Part shown: positions 16,231 through 24,271 of the stretch, piece by piece
Layout of the letters: the number at the start of each line of letters is the position of its first letter
Numbering within the stretch: the stretch's first letter is position 1
NCBI RefSeq assembly: GCF_026626745.1
Contig: NZ_JAPNJW010000001.1
Coordinates: forward strand, 2,076,001-2,140,000
From: Nannocystis sp. RBIL2
GTDB taxonomy: Bacteria > Myxococcota_A > Polyangia > Nannocystales > Nannocystaceae
Length of the DNA stretch: 64,000 bases
Direction: 5' to 3'
Position numbers and translations under genes: made by a program
Notes under the pieces: generated by a model
Database searches by the model: none
Seen by the model: only the letters and a program-made list of their open reading frames with translations
What the model was told of the DNA's origin: nothing

Positions 16231-17466
16231 CTAGTCGGCGACCGCGACGCGCACCGGCAGGTCGAGGATGTCGCGGAAGATCGGGTGGTTGCCGTACACC
16301 GGCTTGCCCGCGAGCTCGAGCGTCGGGTAGCGGGCGAGGAACTGCTGCAGCGCAGTCTCGGCCTCGAGCCGCGCGAGCGAGGCCCCGAGGCAGAAGTGCG
16401 GGCCGTGGCCGAACCACGGGCTCGAATTGGTGCGCCGGCGGATGTCGTAGACGTCGGGGTCGGCGACGAACTCGGGGTCGCGCAGGGCGCTCTGAGTATT
16501 GAGGAACAGCGGCTGACCGCGCTGGAACTCGACGCCGTTCCAGCTGAACGGCTCCTCGACGAAGCGGGTGAGCCCGCCGCCGCGGCCGAACGCGTTGTAG
16601 CGCAGCGTCTCGTCGAGCGTGGAGCGGGCCAGCGACGGGTCCGCGCGCAGGAGCGCGAGTTGGTCGGGGTGGCGCAGCAGCTCGAGGATCGCGTAGGTGG
16701 TGAGGTGCACCGTCGTGTCGGAGCCGCCGACGAGGAGGCCGCCGATCAGCGACTCGAGCTCGCCGTCGCTCAGGCGATCGGCGTCGTCGCACGCGCTGAT
16801 GAGGTGGGTCATCAGATCGTCGGCCATCGGATGCGCGCGGCGGTCGGCGATCACGGCGCGCACGATCTCGCGACCGCGCGAGATCGCCGGCATGTACGAG
16901 GCGAACCGCTCCGGCGACAGGCCGGGGAAGATGGTGGCGATCAGCGCGTCGGCGAAGGCCAGGAACTCGGCCTCGAGGCCGGGCGGGATGTTGAGCATCG
17001 CCGCAATCACGCGCACCGGATAGGTCTGGGCGAAGTCGCGGAACACGTTGATGACGCCGCGCTCCGGCAGCTTGGCCAGGACCTCCTGGATGATCTGGGC
17101 CACGCGGGGCCGGTGCGCCTCGAGCTGGCGCGGCCCGAACAGCGGGGTGACGAGCTTGCGCACCCGCGCGTGGGCCTCGGGCCGCATCATGAACAGGTCG
17201 TTTTCCCGCACCGCGACGTAGTCGGGCCAGGCCTCGCGCAGCTCGGGCGAGAAGCCGCCGCCCAGCGTCGGATCGGTGCCGAGCCGCGGGTCGCGGATCA
17301 GGGCCATGACATCGCGATAACGGAACACGATGTGCCCCTTGACGTGGTCCCACGCGTAGATCGGCGCCTCCTCGCGGAATCGACGGAAGGTCGGATACGG
17401 ATCCTCGACGAACACGGGGTCGAACGGATCGTACTTCAACTCAGACGGGGCGCTCGCTTCCAGCAT
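16231..17466 (-). CDS. cytochrome P450
   Basis: A 411-residue class I bacterial P450. The start at 17466 (MLEASAPSELKYDPFDPVF) gives normal family length. It has the I-helix oxygen-binding motif GGSDTT (247-252), K-helix ETLR (286-289) and heme loop WFGHGPHFCLG with ligand Cys359. The catalytic Thr pair is present. It needs separate ferredoxin and reductase, which are not in the window. As first gene of the minus-strand run P450, desulfurase, methyltransferase, it probably performs a tailoring oxidation. No substrate can be named. Confidence 0.88.
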   Translation of the reverse strand: MLEASAPSELKYDPFDPVFVEDPYPTFRRFREEAPIYAWDHVKGHIVFRYRDVMALIRDPRLGTDPTLGGGFSPELREAWPDYVAVRENDLFMMRPEAHARVRKLVTPLFGPRQLEAHRPRVAQIIQEVLAKLPERGVINVFRDFAQTYPVRVIAAMLNIPPGLEAEFLAFADALIATIFPGLSPERFASYMPAISRGREIVRAVIADRRAHPMADDLMTHLISACDDADRLSDGELESLIGGLLVGGSDTTVHLTTYAILELLRHPDQLALLRADPSLARSTLDETLRYNAFGRGGGLTRFVEEPFSWNGVEFQRGQPLFLNTQSALRDPEFVADPDVYDIRRRTNSSPWFGHGPHFCLGASLARLEAETALQQFLARYPTLELAGKPVYGNHPIFRDILDLPVRVAVAD

Positions 17467-17900
17467 TGGCCCCACGTAGCACATCTCCGCGAGAGAATCG
17501 ACGGACTCCGGCGGCCACGCGCGCGCCCGCGACCGCCCGCGCGCGCCGGCCTCGCCCTCGCCAGGGACACGCGCGGCAACCGCTGCGCGCGCGCGAGCCC
17601 CGGAGCGCCGCGACGAAATCACCGCCGGGTACACACCCTATTGTCGCCGCGGGAGACTGTGGTGATTGGGACGAGGCGGACCCCGAGCGGGCTGACTCAC
17701 ATGTCCCCGAGGACATGTGATTGCGCGCGCAAAGCCGCGGCCGCTCGCCCCCAAGCGCCCGTTCGCCGCCCGCGCAGGAGCCCGCCCTCACGCGCCTGCC
17801 GACGCACCCGCGCCTGCAGCGAGCCGGTCAGTCCCACCGGCAGGAAGCCATCGACGCCGACGTCCTCGAGTCGCCCGCGGGCCCGCCTGCAGCGAGCCGG
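17467..17900. other. intergenic region with a perfect palindrome and a 73-bp repeat
   Basis: This 434-bp stretch holds no convincing gene. It contains the 10-bp-arm CATG palindrome (17697-17720) and the non-coding copy of a 73-bp duplication of the adjacent gene's 3' end. It also carries upstream signals for the P450, none of which could be identified with confidence. Confidence 0.6.
17697..17720. repeat. strongest CATG-type palindrome, 10-bp perfect arms
   Basis: Left arm TCACATGTCC, loop CCGA, right arm the exact complement. CATG cores lie at 17700 and 17714. It is positioned 3' of the 164-residue gene and about 230 bp upstream of the P450 start. It could be an operator, a terminator hairpin or a nucleoid-protein site. 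Confidence 0.75.
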
Positions 17901-17956
17901 TCAATCCCACCAGCAGAACACGTAGTGGCCGACGCGCTCGGGTCGCCAGCGGTTGG
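17811..17956 (-). repeat. 73-bp tandem duplication of a gene's 3' end
   Basis: Copy 1 starts at 17811 and copy 2 at 17884, aligned without gaps over about 65 bp. Both begin cgcctgcagcgagccggtca and share tcccacc and gccgacg blocks. Copy 2 contains the stop codon and last codons of the gene at 17901-18395. Copy 1 is a decayed downstream duplicate. Confidence 0.7.
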
Positions 17957-18395
17957 CCTGCGCGAGCTCGGGCCCGTCGAGGCGGCTCTGCCAGTCCTGC
18001 GGCGCCAGCCGCGTCTCGAGCCGGGCCGCGCTGGCGAGCTCGTGCGGGCCGAAGAACGCGGCCGCCAGCGCGGGCGCGTCGACGAACCGATAATCGAGGC
18101 GCTCGCCCCATTCGGCGAATGCCAGCACCGGCTGCATCGCGTTGAGCAGCAGCCACAGCGCCCGGCCCTCGTGATCGATCCGGGCGCGGTAGTACTCCGC
18201 GGTCGCGTGCGGGCCCTCGCAGGCGCCGAGGGTCGCGCGGGGCACCGCCCGCACCAGCGCGTGGCAGGCGGTGCGGAACGCGGCGAGGTCCCAGCGCGGG
18301 TCGTGGCAGCCGCCGAAGCCGGTCAGACCCGGCCGCACCAGCGCCAGCGCGTCGGCGACGACGTCCCTGCCCTCTCCCTCGCGCCGCCTCGCCAT
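17901..18395 (-). CDS. hypothetical protein
   Basis: A 164-residue protein with no recognised family. The start at 18395 (MARRREGEGRDVVADALALV) was chosen because upstream codons run into the CotH gene and lack coding character. It is soluble, with several conserved-looking features: GFGGCHDPRWDL, two short helices with Cys and His, and an aromatic C-terminus (VGHYVFCWWD). It lies 22 bp downstream of the CotH lipoprotein gene on the same strand, so the two may be co-transcribed. Its last codons are duplicated in the non-coding DNA downstream. Confidence 0.6.
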   Translation of the reverse strand: MARRREGEGRDVVADALALVRPGLTGFGGCHDPRWDLAAFRTACHALVRAVPRATLGACEGPHATAEYYRARIDHEGRALWLLLNAMQPVLAFAEWGERLDYRFVDAPALAAAFFGPHELASAARLETRLAPQDWQSRLDGPELAQANRWRPERVGHYVFCWWD

Positions 18396-18417
18396 CGCCG
18401 GGCCAGCATAGCCGGGC

Positions 18418-19806
18418 TCACGCGCCGTCGCACTTGCCGTCGTGATCGCCGTCGACCCCGCCGCTCTGCCAGCAATCGAGCCATTGGTCGAGGAACAGCC
18501 GGCGCTCGGCCACGAACTCGCGCATGTCATCGACCTGGTCCTCGTGCTGATCGAGGGTGAACGGCCGGTTCGGGTCGTCGGCCGCGGCCTCGGCGATCTG
18601 CGCGGCCCAGGTGTCGAGGCGGCCCTGCAGGATCGCTACGTCGTAGCCGGTCTCGACCGCGAAGGCGATCGCGTCGATGTAGCGGCCGAACCACACCGGA
18701 TCGGCGGTGGCGATGGCGTAGAACGGCCGGCCGTGGTCGTTCTCCTTGATGTACGTGTACGGGTCGGTGTCGGGCTCGAGGCGGGTGAAGGTGTCGTCGA
18801 GGTCCCACGGGATGACGACGAAGCCGGTCTTGGGGTCGTTGTAGACGTACTGGTTGAGCCCCCCGCCCCACGCGCCGTCGCGGTCGGGGATCACCGCCTC
18901 GGTCGCCCACTCGAGCAGCGCCTGCTGGAGGTTCATCACCGAGCGCAGGTCGTCGACCGTCTCGGCGGCGTTCAGCTGCTCGACGTCGGCCTCGCTCGGG
19001 TCCTCCTCGTTGGTCTTCTTGTCCCAGCCCGAGCCGCCGCCGCCGCGCTTGTAGAGGTTGCCGCGCGGGTCCTCGAAGTTGCGCTCGAGGAACTCGCTGT
19101 CGACCTTCTCGATGTTGGTGAAGAGGCCGTAGTAGGCGCCGTTGAGGACGACGCGGGCGTTGTTGGCGCACGGGGCCGCGAGCCCGACGTCGCGCAAGAT
19201 CGCCAGCGCCAGGCGATCGCGCAGGAAGCTGCGGTTGTACTCGGCGGCGTCGAACAGCACGTGCTTGAGGCCCTCGAACCGGCCCTGCTTGTCGTAGGTG
19301 TTGAACGAGACCTCGAACTGCATCTTCTTCTGGTCGTGCCAGTGCGACGAGTTGCCGCGCAGCCGCACCGAAGCGTTCCCGATCACGGTGTCGTCGACCT
19401 TGAAGCTGACCAGCGGGTGCTCCTGCAGGTCGTTGTCGTCGGCGATCGCCCACTCCTGCTCGAGCTCCGCCAGCTCGGACGGATCGATCTCCAGCTCCAC
19501 CGTGGGGAAGCGATCCTGGGCGTAGAAGCCCGGGCAGTCCTTCGGCTGCCACGCCGGCTCGCCGGTCGTCGTCGACTCGGGCTCGCCGGTCGTCGCCGGC
19601 GGCTCGCCGGTCGTCTCGCCGCCGCTGCCGGTGGCCGCAGAGCCGGTTCCGCTGCTGGTCGAGGTCGGGTCGTCGTCGCCGGTCGAGGTCGCGGCTGGCG
19701 CCATCGTCGTCGTGCCGGCTGCGTCCTCGGTGGTACCCGCTCCGGCCTGCGGGTCAGGACAGCCGGCGAGGATCGGGGCGATGAACAGGGCGGCGACGAG
19801 ACGCAT
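18418..19806 (-). CDS. CotH-family lipoprotein (atypical kinase fold)
   Basis: A 462-residue lipoprotein. The start at 19806 gives MRLVAALFIAPILAGC with a lipobox. A Thr/Ser/Gly/Glu-rich linker (about residues 20-95) leads to the CotH domain. Recognisable CotH segments are VRLRGNSSHWHDQKKMQFEV, FDAAEYNRSFLRDRLA and VVLNGAYYGLFTNIEKVDSEF. Next is NLYKRGGGGSGW, and later VVIPWDLDDTF, which matches the metal-binding Asp motif. CotH proteins are atypical kinases that phosphorylate secreted proteins, first known in spore coats. A surface-anchored form here could modify extracellular proteins. The linker type is shared with the IgGFc-like lipoprotein. Confidence 0.82.
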   Translation of the reverse strand: MRLVAALFIAPILAGCPDPQAGAGTTEDAAGTTTMAPAATSTGDDDPTSTSSGTGSAATGSGGETTGEPPATTGEPESTTTGEPAWQPKDCPGFYAQDRFPTVELEIDPSELAELEQEWAIADDNDLQEHPLVSFKVDDTVIGNASVRLRGNSSHWHDQKKMQFEVSFNTYDKQGRFEGLKHVLFDAAEYNRSFLRDRLALAILRDVGLAAPCANNARVVLNGAYYGLFTNIEKVDSEFLERNFEDPRGNLYKRGGGGSGWDKKTNEEDPSEADVEQLNAAETVDDLRSVMNLQQALLEWATEAVIPDRDGAWGGGLNQYVYNDPKTGFVVIPWDLDDTFTRLEPDTDPYTYIKENDHGRPFYAIATADPVWFGRYIDAIAFAVETGYDVAILQGRLDTWAAQIAEAAADDPNRPFTLDQHEDQVDDMREFVAERRLFLDQWLDCWQSGGVDGDHDGKCDGA

Positions 19807-19993
19807 GTCGACAGGCTGAACCTGCGACCGAGCGCGACAAGGGAGCGGCGTCACGACCGCCGTTCGCGGCCGCCGAACGCGGCTCCGTCCGGCAGTCGGG
19901 GTGGGATGATCGATCGGGGAATGTACGCAGCTCGAGGACGCGCGGACGCTGGTGCAGCGAATCGCATGGCCACGCGCCCGGCGCGGGCCTGCA

Positions 19994-21067
19994 TCAGAAG
20001 CGGATCATCACTCCCGAGCCGGTCACCGCGATGCGCTTGCCGACGGCGTGGCGACGCAGCCCGTAGTGAGCCGCCACGACGCCCACGATGGCGAACGGCA
20101 GGGCCACCGCGAAGCCGACCAGGCTGCTCGTGCGCGCGTGCCTGCTCGCCTCCTCGCGCTCGGACCGGGTCGGGAACGCCATCTTCCCGGACGTGATCGC
20201 GTCGCCGCGGGCGATGAAGAAGAAGCCGACGCCGAGCCCGACCAGGGCGACCGCGCCCGCCGCCCCTGCCACCGCGAGGTAGCGGTTGCCGGACCGCTGC
20301 ATCTCGCCGCGCCACGCCTGCTCGCGCGCGTCGTCGGCCTCGTCGAGCTGGACCAGGCGGGCTTCGCTGGCGGCCACGCCCTGCTGCGCGCGCTCGCGGT
20401 CGGCCTCGGCCGCGTCCGCCGCCTGCGCCGCGGCGGTCGCGTCGCTCCGCAGCTTCGCCAGCGCAGCTCCCGTCGTGCTGTCCTTTCGGCCAGGTGTTGG
20501 CAATGCCCCCGACTGCACCGGGATCCACGGATCGGCGAGGCCCTCGTCGCGCAGCGCGGCCGCGACCGCGTCCTTGGCCGCCCCGCGCGGCAGCTCGCGC
20601 TGCGCCTTCTCGTGGTGCTGGCGGCGGAGCTTCAGCGCCGCCTTGCGGCACGGCTCGAGCGCCGCGATCGCGGCGTCGCGCTCCGGCTCGGACACGTACT
20701 CGGCGAGCTGGCGCCGCAGCGCGATCAGTCGCTCGACGTCGAGATTGCAGCCGGTCGCGCCCGCGCGGGCCTCGGCGATCGCCTGGGCGTAGCGCTCGCC
20801 GTCCTGCTGGTGCGTCGCAGCCTCGTCGTCGGCCGCGCTCTCGGCGGCCCGCAGCGCCGCAGTCGCAGCGGCCTCGGCCTCCCTGGCCTTTCGGACAGCC
20901 TCTTGGGCCTGCGCCTCGGCGGCCCGCAGCCCGCGGCCGGTCGCCTCCTCCTCGACGTGCGCCGCCACGTCCTTGCCGGGCATCGCCGGCGGGGCGAGGC
21001 GACAGGCGCCGGCCACCAGCGCCAGCGCCACCGAGCTCGCAGCGATCGAGTGACGTCGAGGAGGCAT
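19994..21067 (-). CDS. coiled-coil lipoprotein with two C-terminal membrane helices
   Basis: A 357-residue protein. The start at 21067 gives MPPRRHSIAASSVALALVAGAC, a signal peptide with lipobox. Residues 40-270 are Ala/Glu/Arg-rich heptad-like coiled coil with a few Cys and a Pro-containing break (DPWIPVQSGALPTPGR). Two hydrophobic helices follow (LAVAGAAGAVALVGLGVGFF and LVGFAVALPFAIVGVVAAHY). A lipidated N-terminus combined with membrane-spanning C-terminus suggests an envelope-spanning spacer. No family is recognised and no neighbour explains it. Two CATG-type palindromes lie inside the gene. Confidence 0.62.
   Translation of the reverse strand: MPPRRHSIAASSVALALVAGACRLAPPAMPGKDVAAHVEEEATGRGLRAAEAQAQEAVRKAREAEAAATAALRAAESAADDEAATHQQDGERYAQAIAEARAGATGCNLDVERLIALRRQLAEYVSEPERDAAIAALEPCRKAALKLRRQHHEKAQRELPRGAAKDAVAAALRDEGLADPWIPVQSGALPTPGRKDSTTGAALAKLRSDATAAAQAADAAEADRERAQQGVAASEARLVQLDEADDAREQAWRGEMQRSGNRYLAVAGAAGAVALVGLGVGFFFIARGDAITSGKMAFPTRSEREEASRHARTSSLVGFAVALPFAIVGVVAAHYGLRRHAVGKRIAVTGSGVMIRF
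20478..20493. repeat. CATG-type palindrome inside a gene
   Basis: CTGTCC, TTTC, GGCCAG, one mismatch, within the coiled-coil lipoprotein gene. Confidence 0.4.
20883..20898. repeat. CATG-type palindrome inside a gene
   Basis: CTGGCC, TTTC, GGACAG, one mismatch. It is the mirror form of the copy 405 bp away in the same gene. Confidence 0.4.
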
Positions 21068-21220
21068 GCGCGGCGGGCGGAGTATCACCCACCCGGGAGG
21101 CCCCCTCAAGCCTGGGTGCCCCTCGTGCCGGCGAATCGCGGCCACGCGGCGCACCGCCAGCGGCCTCTGGAAGGCCGCACGCGCCGCCCTTCAGCCCGGC
21201 GCGGGCGGCACGTGAGTGAA

Positions 21221-22261
21221 CTAGGCCGCGGGGGCCAGGCGAACGGCGGGCATGCGCGCGGCGATCAGTTCGGCGAGGAAGTCGGCGAACGGGATGCCGG
21301 CGGCGGCCAGCGCGTTGCGGAAGCCCGAGCCGGAGCCGAGGTCGGGGTTGGCGTTGACGTCGATGACCTGGACCGACTGGCCGGCCAGGCGGAGGTCGAA
21401 CCGGCAGTAGCCGGTCATGCCGAGCAGGGTGGCCGCGCGCGTGCACACCGAGAGGAGCTCGGCGTGCACGGCGGGGTCGAGGTCGGCGACGATCCGGCTC
21501 ACGGTCCCTTGCGCCTCGCACGAGGCGACGTCCCACTTGGCGGTCCAGCCGACCACGCGCCGCTCGGGCGCCAGCGCCGGCGAGAACACGATCTGTCCCG
21601 GGGGCAAGGCGACGAGGCCGCGCGGGCGGGCGTGGTAGAGCGCGAGGTTGTACTCGGGGCCGTCGACGAAGGTCTCGATCAGCGCGGGCTGGTAGTGGCG
21701 AGCCCATACCTGACGCGCGCGCGCCAGCGCCGACTCGGCGTCGCCGCACACGCTGTCGGCGTCGACGCCGACGCCCCCGCCCTCGCGCGCCGGCTTGACG
21801 ATGACCCGGCCCGAGGCGGCGCGGGCGATCAATTCACGAATGTCCTCGAGGACATGCTCTTCGGAGCAGCCGGGCGCGACGGCGAAGCCGGCCGGGGTCG
21901 GCACGCCGGTCTGGCGCAGGAACTGCTTGACGAACGGCTTGTCCTGGCAGAGCGCGAGGGTCACCGGGTCGCAGCCGCAGCAGGGGATGCCGAGCATGTC
22001 GAGGCCGAGCGCCAGGTGGGCCTCGAACTGCGTGCGGCCGACCGCGCCCTCGCACAGGTTGAACACGACGTCGGGCGCGGCCGCGCGGACGGCCGCGAGC
22101 GCGGCGGGCACCGAGTCGCCGACCGGCACCAGCACGCAATCGTGGTCCGGCGCGAGCGCGGCGTGGACCTCGCGGGCGGTGGCCGAGAGCTCGGGCGCGC
22201 CGAGGAGCGCGGCGGGCGGATCGGAGAGGGGGGCGACGTGATAGGTGATGGCGATCCGCAT
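21221..22261 (-). CDS. ATP-grasp ligase, D-Ala-D-Ala ligase-like (second of pair)
   Basis: A 346-residue ATP-grasp ligase. It has DVVFNLCEGAVGRTQFEAHL (N-lobe), DKPFVKQFLRQTGVPTPAGF, the ATP-binding Lys region RVIVKPAREGGGVGVDADSV, the hinge ALIETFVDGPEYNLAL and the metal/substrate segment QVIDVNANPDLGSGSGF. The gene starts 30 bp after the stop of a second ligase of the same family, so they form one transcript. No mur, ddl-pathway or ftsZ genes are near. A dedicated peptide or amino acid ligation is more likely than general cell-wall synthesis. Family placement is sure; substrate is unknown. Confidence 0.78.
   Translation of the reverse strand: MRIAITYHVAPLSDPPAALLGAPELSATAREVHAALAPDHDCVLVPVGDSVPAALAAVRAAAPDVVFNLCEGAVGRTQFEAHLALGLDMLGIPCCGCDPVTLALCQDKPFVKQFLRQTGVPTPAGFAVAPGCSEEHVLEDIRELIARAASGRVIVKPAREGGGVGVDADSVCGDAESALARARQVWARHYQPALIETFVDGPEYNLALYHARPRGLVALPPGQIVFSPALAPERRVVGWTAKWDVASCEAQGTVSRIVADLDPAVHAELLSVCTRAATLLGMTGYCRFDLRLAGQSVQVIDVNANPDLGSGSGFRNALAAAGIPFADFLAELIAARMPAVRLAPAA
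21840..21855. repeat. CATG-type 14-bp palindrome inside a gene
   Basis: Perfect 6-bp arms ATGTCC and GGACAT around TCGA, within the second ATP-grasp gene of the pair. Confidence 0.55.
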
Positions 22262-22291
22262 GGGGCTCCGGCGAGGTCGAGGGCCAATTAA

Positions 22292-23344
22292 CTAATGTTC
22301 GGGGGGGTTCGATGGCGGGCGGTCGAGGCTGGACCAGCGCTGGGTGGCAGCGCCGATGATGCGGCCGATCAATTGCTCGTAGCTCCAGCCGTGGCCGCGG
22401 GCGATGATGACGAGGTCGCTGCTGACCGGGTGCAGCCCCGGCAGCGGGTTGACCTCGATGAAGTTGGGGTCGCCGCGGCGGTCGCAGCGGATGTCGATGC
22501 GCGACAGGTCGCGGCAGCCGAACACGCGGTGCACGTCGAGCGCGAGGCCGCGGATCGCGGCCAGGCGGGCCGCGTCGAGCCGGCCCGACTGCAGCAGCTC
22601 GTCGGTCATGACGTAGCGGACCTGGTTGAGGTAGTCGCGCTTGACCTCGAGCGAATAGACGAAGTCCTGGCCGTCGGCCACCCGCGGGGTCACCTGCATC
22701 ACCCCGACGACCTCGGCCGCGGCGCCGTTCCCTACCACGCCGACCGTGAATTCGTCGCCCGACAGGAACTCCTCGATCAGGACGGCCTGGCGGTAGTCGC
22801 GTTGCAGCCGGGCCACGCGCTCGCGCAGCGCGGCCTCGTCGTGGCACACCGAGTCCTTGCGGATGCCCATCGACGAGCCCTCGGCCACCGGCTTGACGAA
22901 CAGCGGATAGGCGAGCTCGACCGGCCCCAGCGCCTCGTCGGCGCCGACGATCTGGAACGGGGCGGTGCGGATGCCGTGGGCCGCGGCGAAGATCTTGGCG
23001 ACCCCCTTGTCGAGCGCCAGCGCCAGCGCGAACGGGCCCGAGCCGGTGTTGGGGATCCCCAGCACCTCGAGCACCGCCGGGATCTGCGACTCGCGCCCGC
23101 GGCCGCCCACGCCCTCGGCGAAGTTGAACACGCCGTCGATGCGCCGCTCCGGCGGACGCTCCGCCAGCGCCGCCAGCAGCGGCTCGCCCCACCCCAGCCG
23201 CTCGACCTCGTGGCCGAGCCCCCGCAGGGCCCGGTCGATGGCGTCGACGGTGTCGACCGAGTCGAACTCCTCGAAGCGATCGATCGGGTCGCCGGGCGAC
23301 GGACCGGCCTCGGGCTTGAGGTTGAAGGTCAAGCCGAGCCGCAT
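22292..23344 (-). CDS. D-alanine-D-alanine ligase family ATP-grasp protein (first of pair)
   Basis: A 350-residue ligase. The ATG at 23344 has GGAGG 5 bp upstream. The sequence shows MRLGLTFNLKPEAG, DGVFNFAEGVGGRGRESQIP, LDKGVAKIFAAAHGI, the ATP-binding YPLFVKPVAEGSSMGIRKDS and the hinge VLIEEFLSGDEFTVGV. It ends with the metal-binding FIEVNPLPGLHPVSSDLVI. These motifs are closer to true Ddl proteins than those of its downstream partner. The two form a two-gene unit; a cooperating pair that adds two residues in turn, or a heteromeric ligase, is possible. Confidence 0.82.
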   Translation of the reverse strand: MRLGLTFNLKPEAGPSPGDPIDRFEEFDSVDTVDAIDRALRGLGHEVERLGWGEPLLAALAERPPERRIDGVFNFAEGVGGRGRESQIPAVLEVLGIPNTGSGPFALALALDKGVAKIFAAAHGIRTAPFQIVGADEALGPVELAYPLFVKPVAEGSSMGIRKDSVCHDEAALRERVARLQRDYRQAVLIEEFLSGDEFTVGVVGNGAAAEVVGVMQVTPRVADGQDFVYSLEVKRDYLNQVRYVMTDELLQSGRLDAARLAAIRGLALDVHRVFGCRDLSRIDIRCDRRGDPNFIEVNPLPGLHPVSSDLVIIARGHGWSYEQLIGRIIGAATQRWSSLDRPPSNPPEH

Positions 23345-23727
23345 GCGACCTCCGCCCGGTCCGACACCGGAGAAGTAAGAGGTGTTGACCCGCGAATGAC
23401 CGCTACGCTGCGGCCGGCGGCAGGAGGAGGTTTTGCGGACGATGCACCCGGAGGTTCCAATGTGGCGCTCTCGGGTCGCAACCATAGCCACTTCGTCGCC
23501 AGGGGAAAGAAAAAACTTCGCCAGGACCAGCGGACGGCGCCGGATCGCGACGCGCCCGCGAGCGCCGCGGCGAGTCGCCGGCCGGCGGTCCGGGGGTCGA
23601 CCCTTGCGGTGACTTCCGGTGCGGCTTCGCGCGTATGGCGTCAGTGCCCGCGACCGCTTGGCGGAGGACGCGCTGTTGCAATTGCGTACACCGTCCGGAG
23701 CGATCGGCACGTCGTTCCGCGGGCGAA
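23345..23727. other. intergenic region without recognised gene
   Basis: This 383-bp stretch lies between the ligase pair and the response regulator, both on the minus strand. It is slightly richer in A runs (for example gggaaagaaaaaact near 23503) and should contain the promoter of the ligase pair. No hexamer pair with acceptable spacing and no hairpin was found. Confidence 0.5.
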
Positions 23728-24102
23728 TCAATGCGGTTCGACCACCGATCGCCCGCAGTATCGCTTCACCAGCCCGAGCAGGAGATCGAGGTCGATCGGC
23801 TTGCGCACGAACGCCGCCACGTCGGCCGGCGCGGCCTTCGGCGACGCGGCCGACATCACCACCACCGGCAGCGCGAGCAGCCGGTCCTGCGCCCGCAGGC
23901 GGTCGATGACCTGCCAGCCGTCGAGCACCGGCATCATCAGGTCGAGCAGGATCAGGCACGGCTCGCGCTCGGCCTGATGGAGGTAGGTCAGCGCCTTCTC
24001 GCCGTTGTCGACCCCGTGGACGTCGTAGCCCTCGTCGCGCAGCAGCTCGGCCACCGCGTCGCGGATGTCGGCGTCGTCCTCCACCAGCAAGATCGGCGGC
24101 AT
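23728..24102 (-). CDS. single-domain response regulator
   Basis: A 124-residue CheY-like receiver with no output domain. It has ILLVEDDADIRDAV (acidic pair), the phospho-acceptor Asp in LILLDLMMPVLDGW, the conserved Ser in VVVMSAASP and the Lys in FVRKPIDLD. The start at 24102 places MPPILLVEDD at the N-terminus, as usual. Single receivers pass phosphate to or between kinases or bind targets directly. No histidine kinase is adjacent. It is divergent from the topoisomerase gene with 169 bp between starts. Confidence 0.85.
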   Translation of the reverse strand: MPPILLVEDDADIRDAVAELLRDEGYDVHGVDNGEKALTYLHQAEREPCLILLDLMMPVLDGWQVIDRLRAQDRLLALPVVVMSAASPKAAPADVAAFVRKPIDLDLLLGLVKRYCGRSVVEPH

Positions 24103-24271
24103 CGTTTCAACGATGTTCGCAGTCGTTCGCAGGGCAAGCGCAGCCGAGGTCGCTGCGCACATTGCGACCCGTCCGGGCCCAGCGGCGCGTCGAGCCTGCC
24201 CGCGAGACCGTTGCGGCGCCGCGTCGCCCGGACCGGCGCGAGCCCGTCGTTCACGACACGCTCGAAGCACC

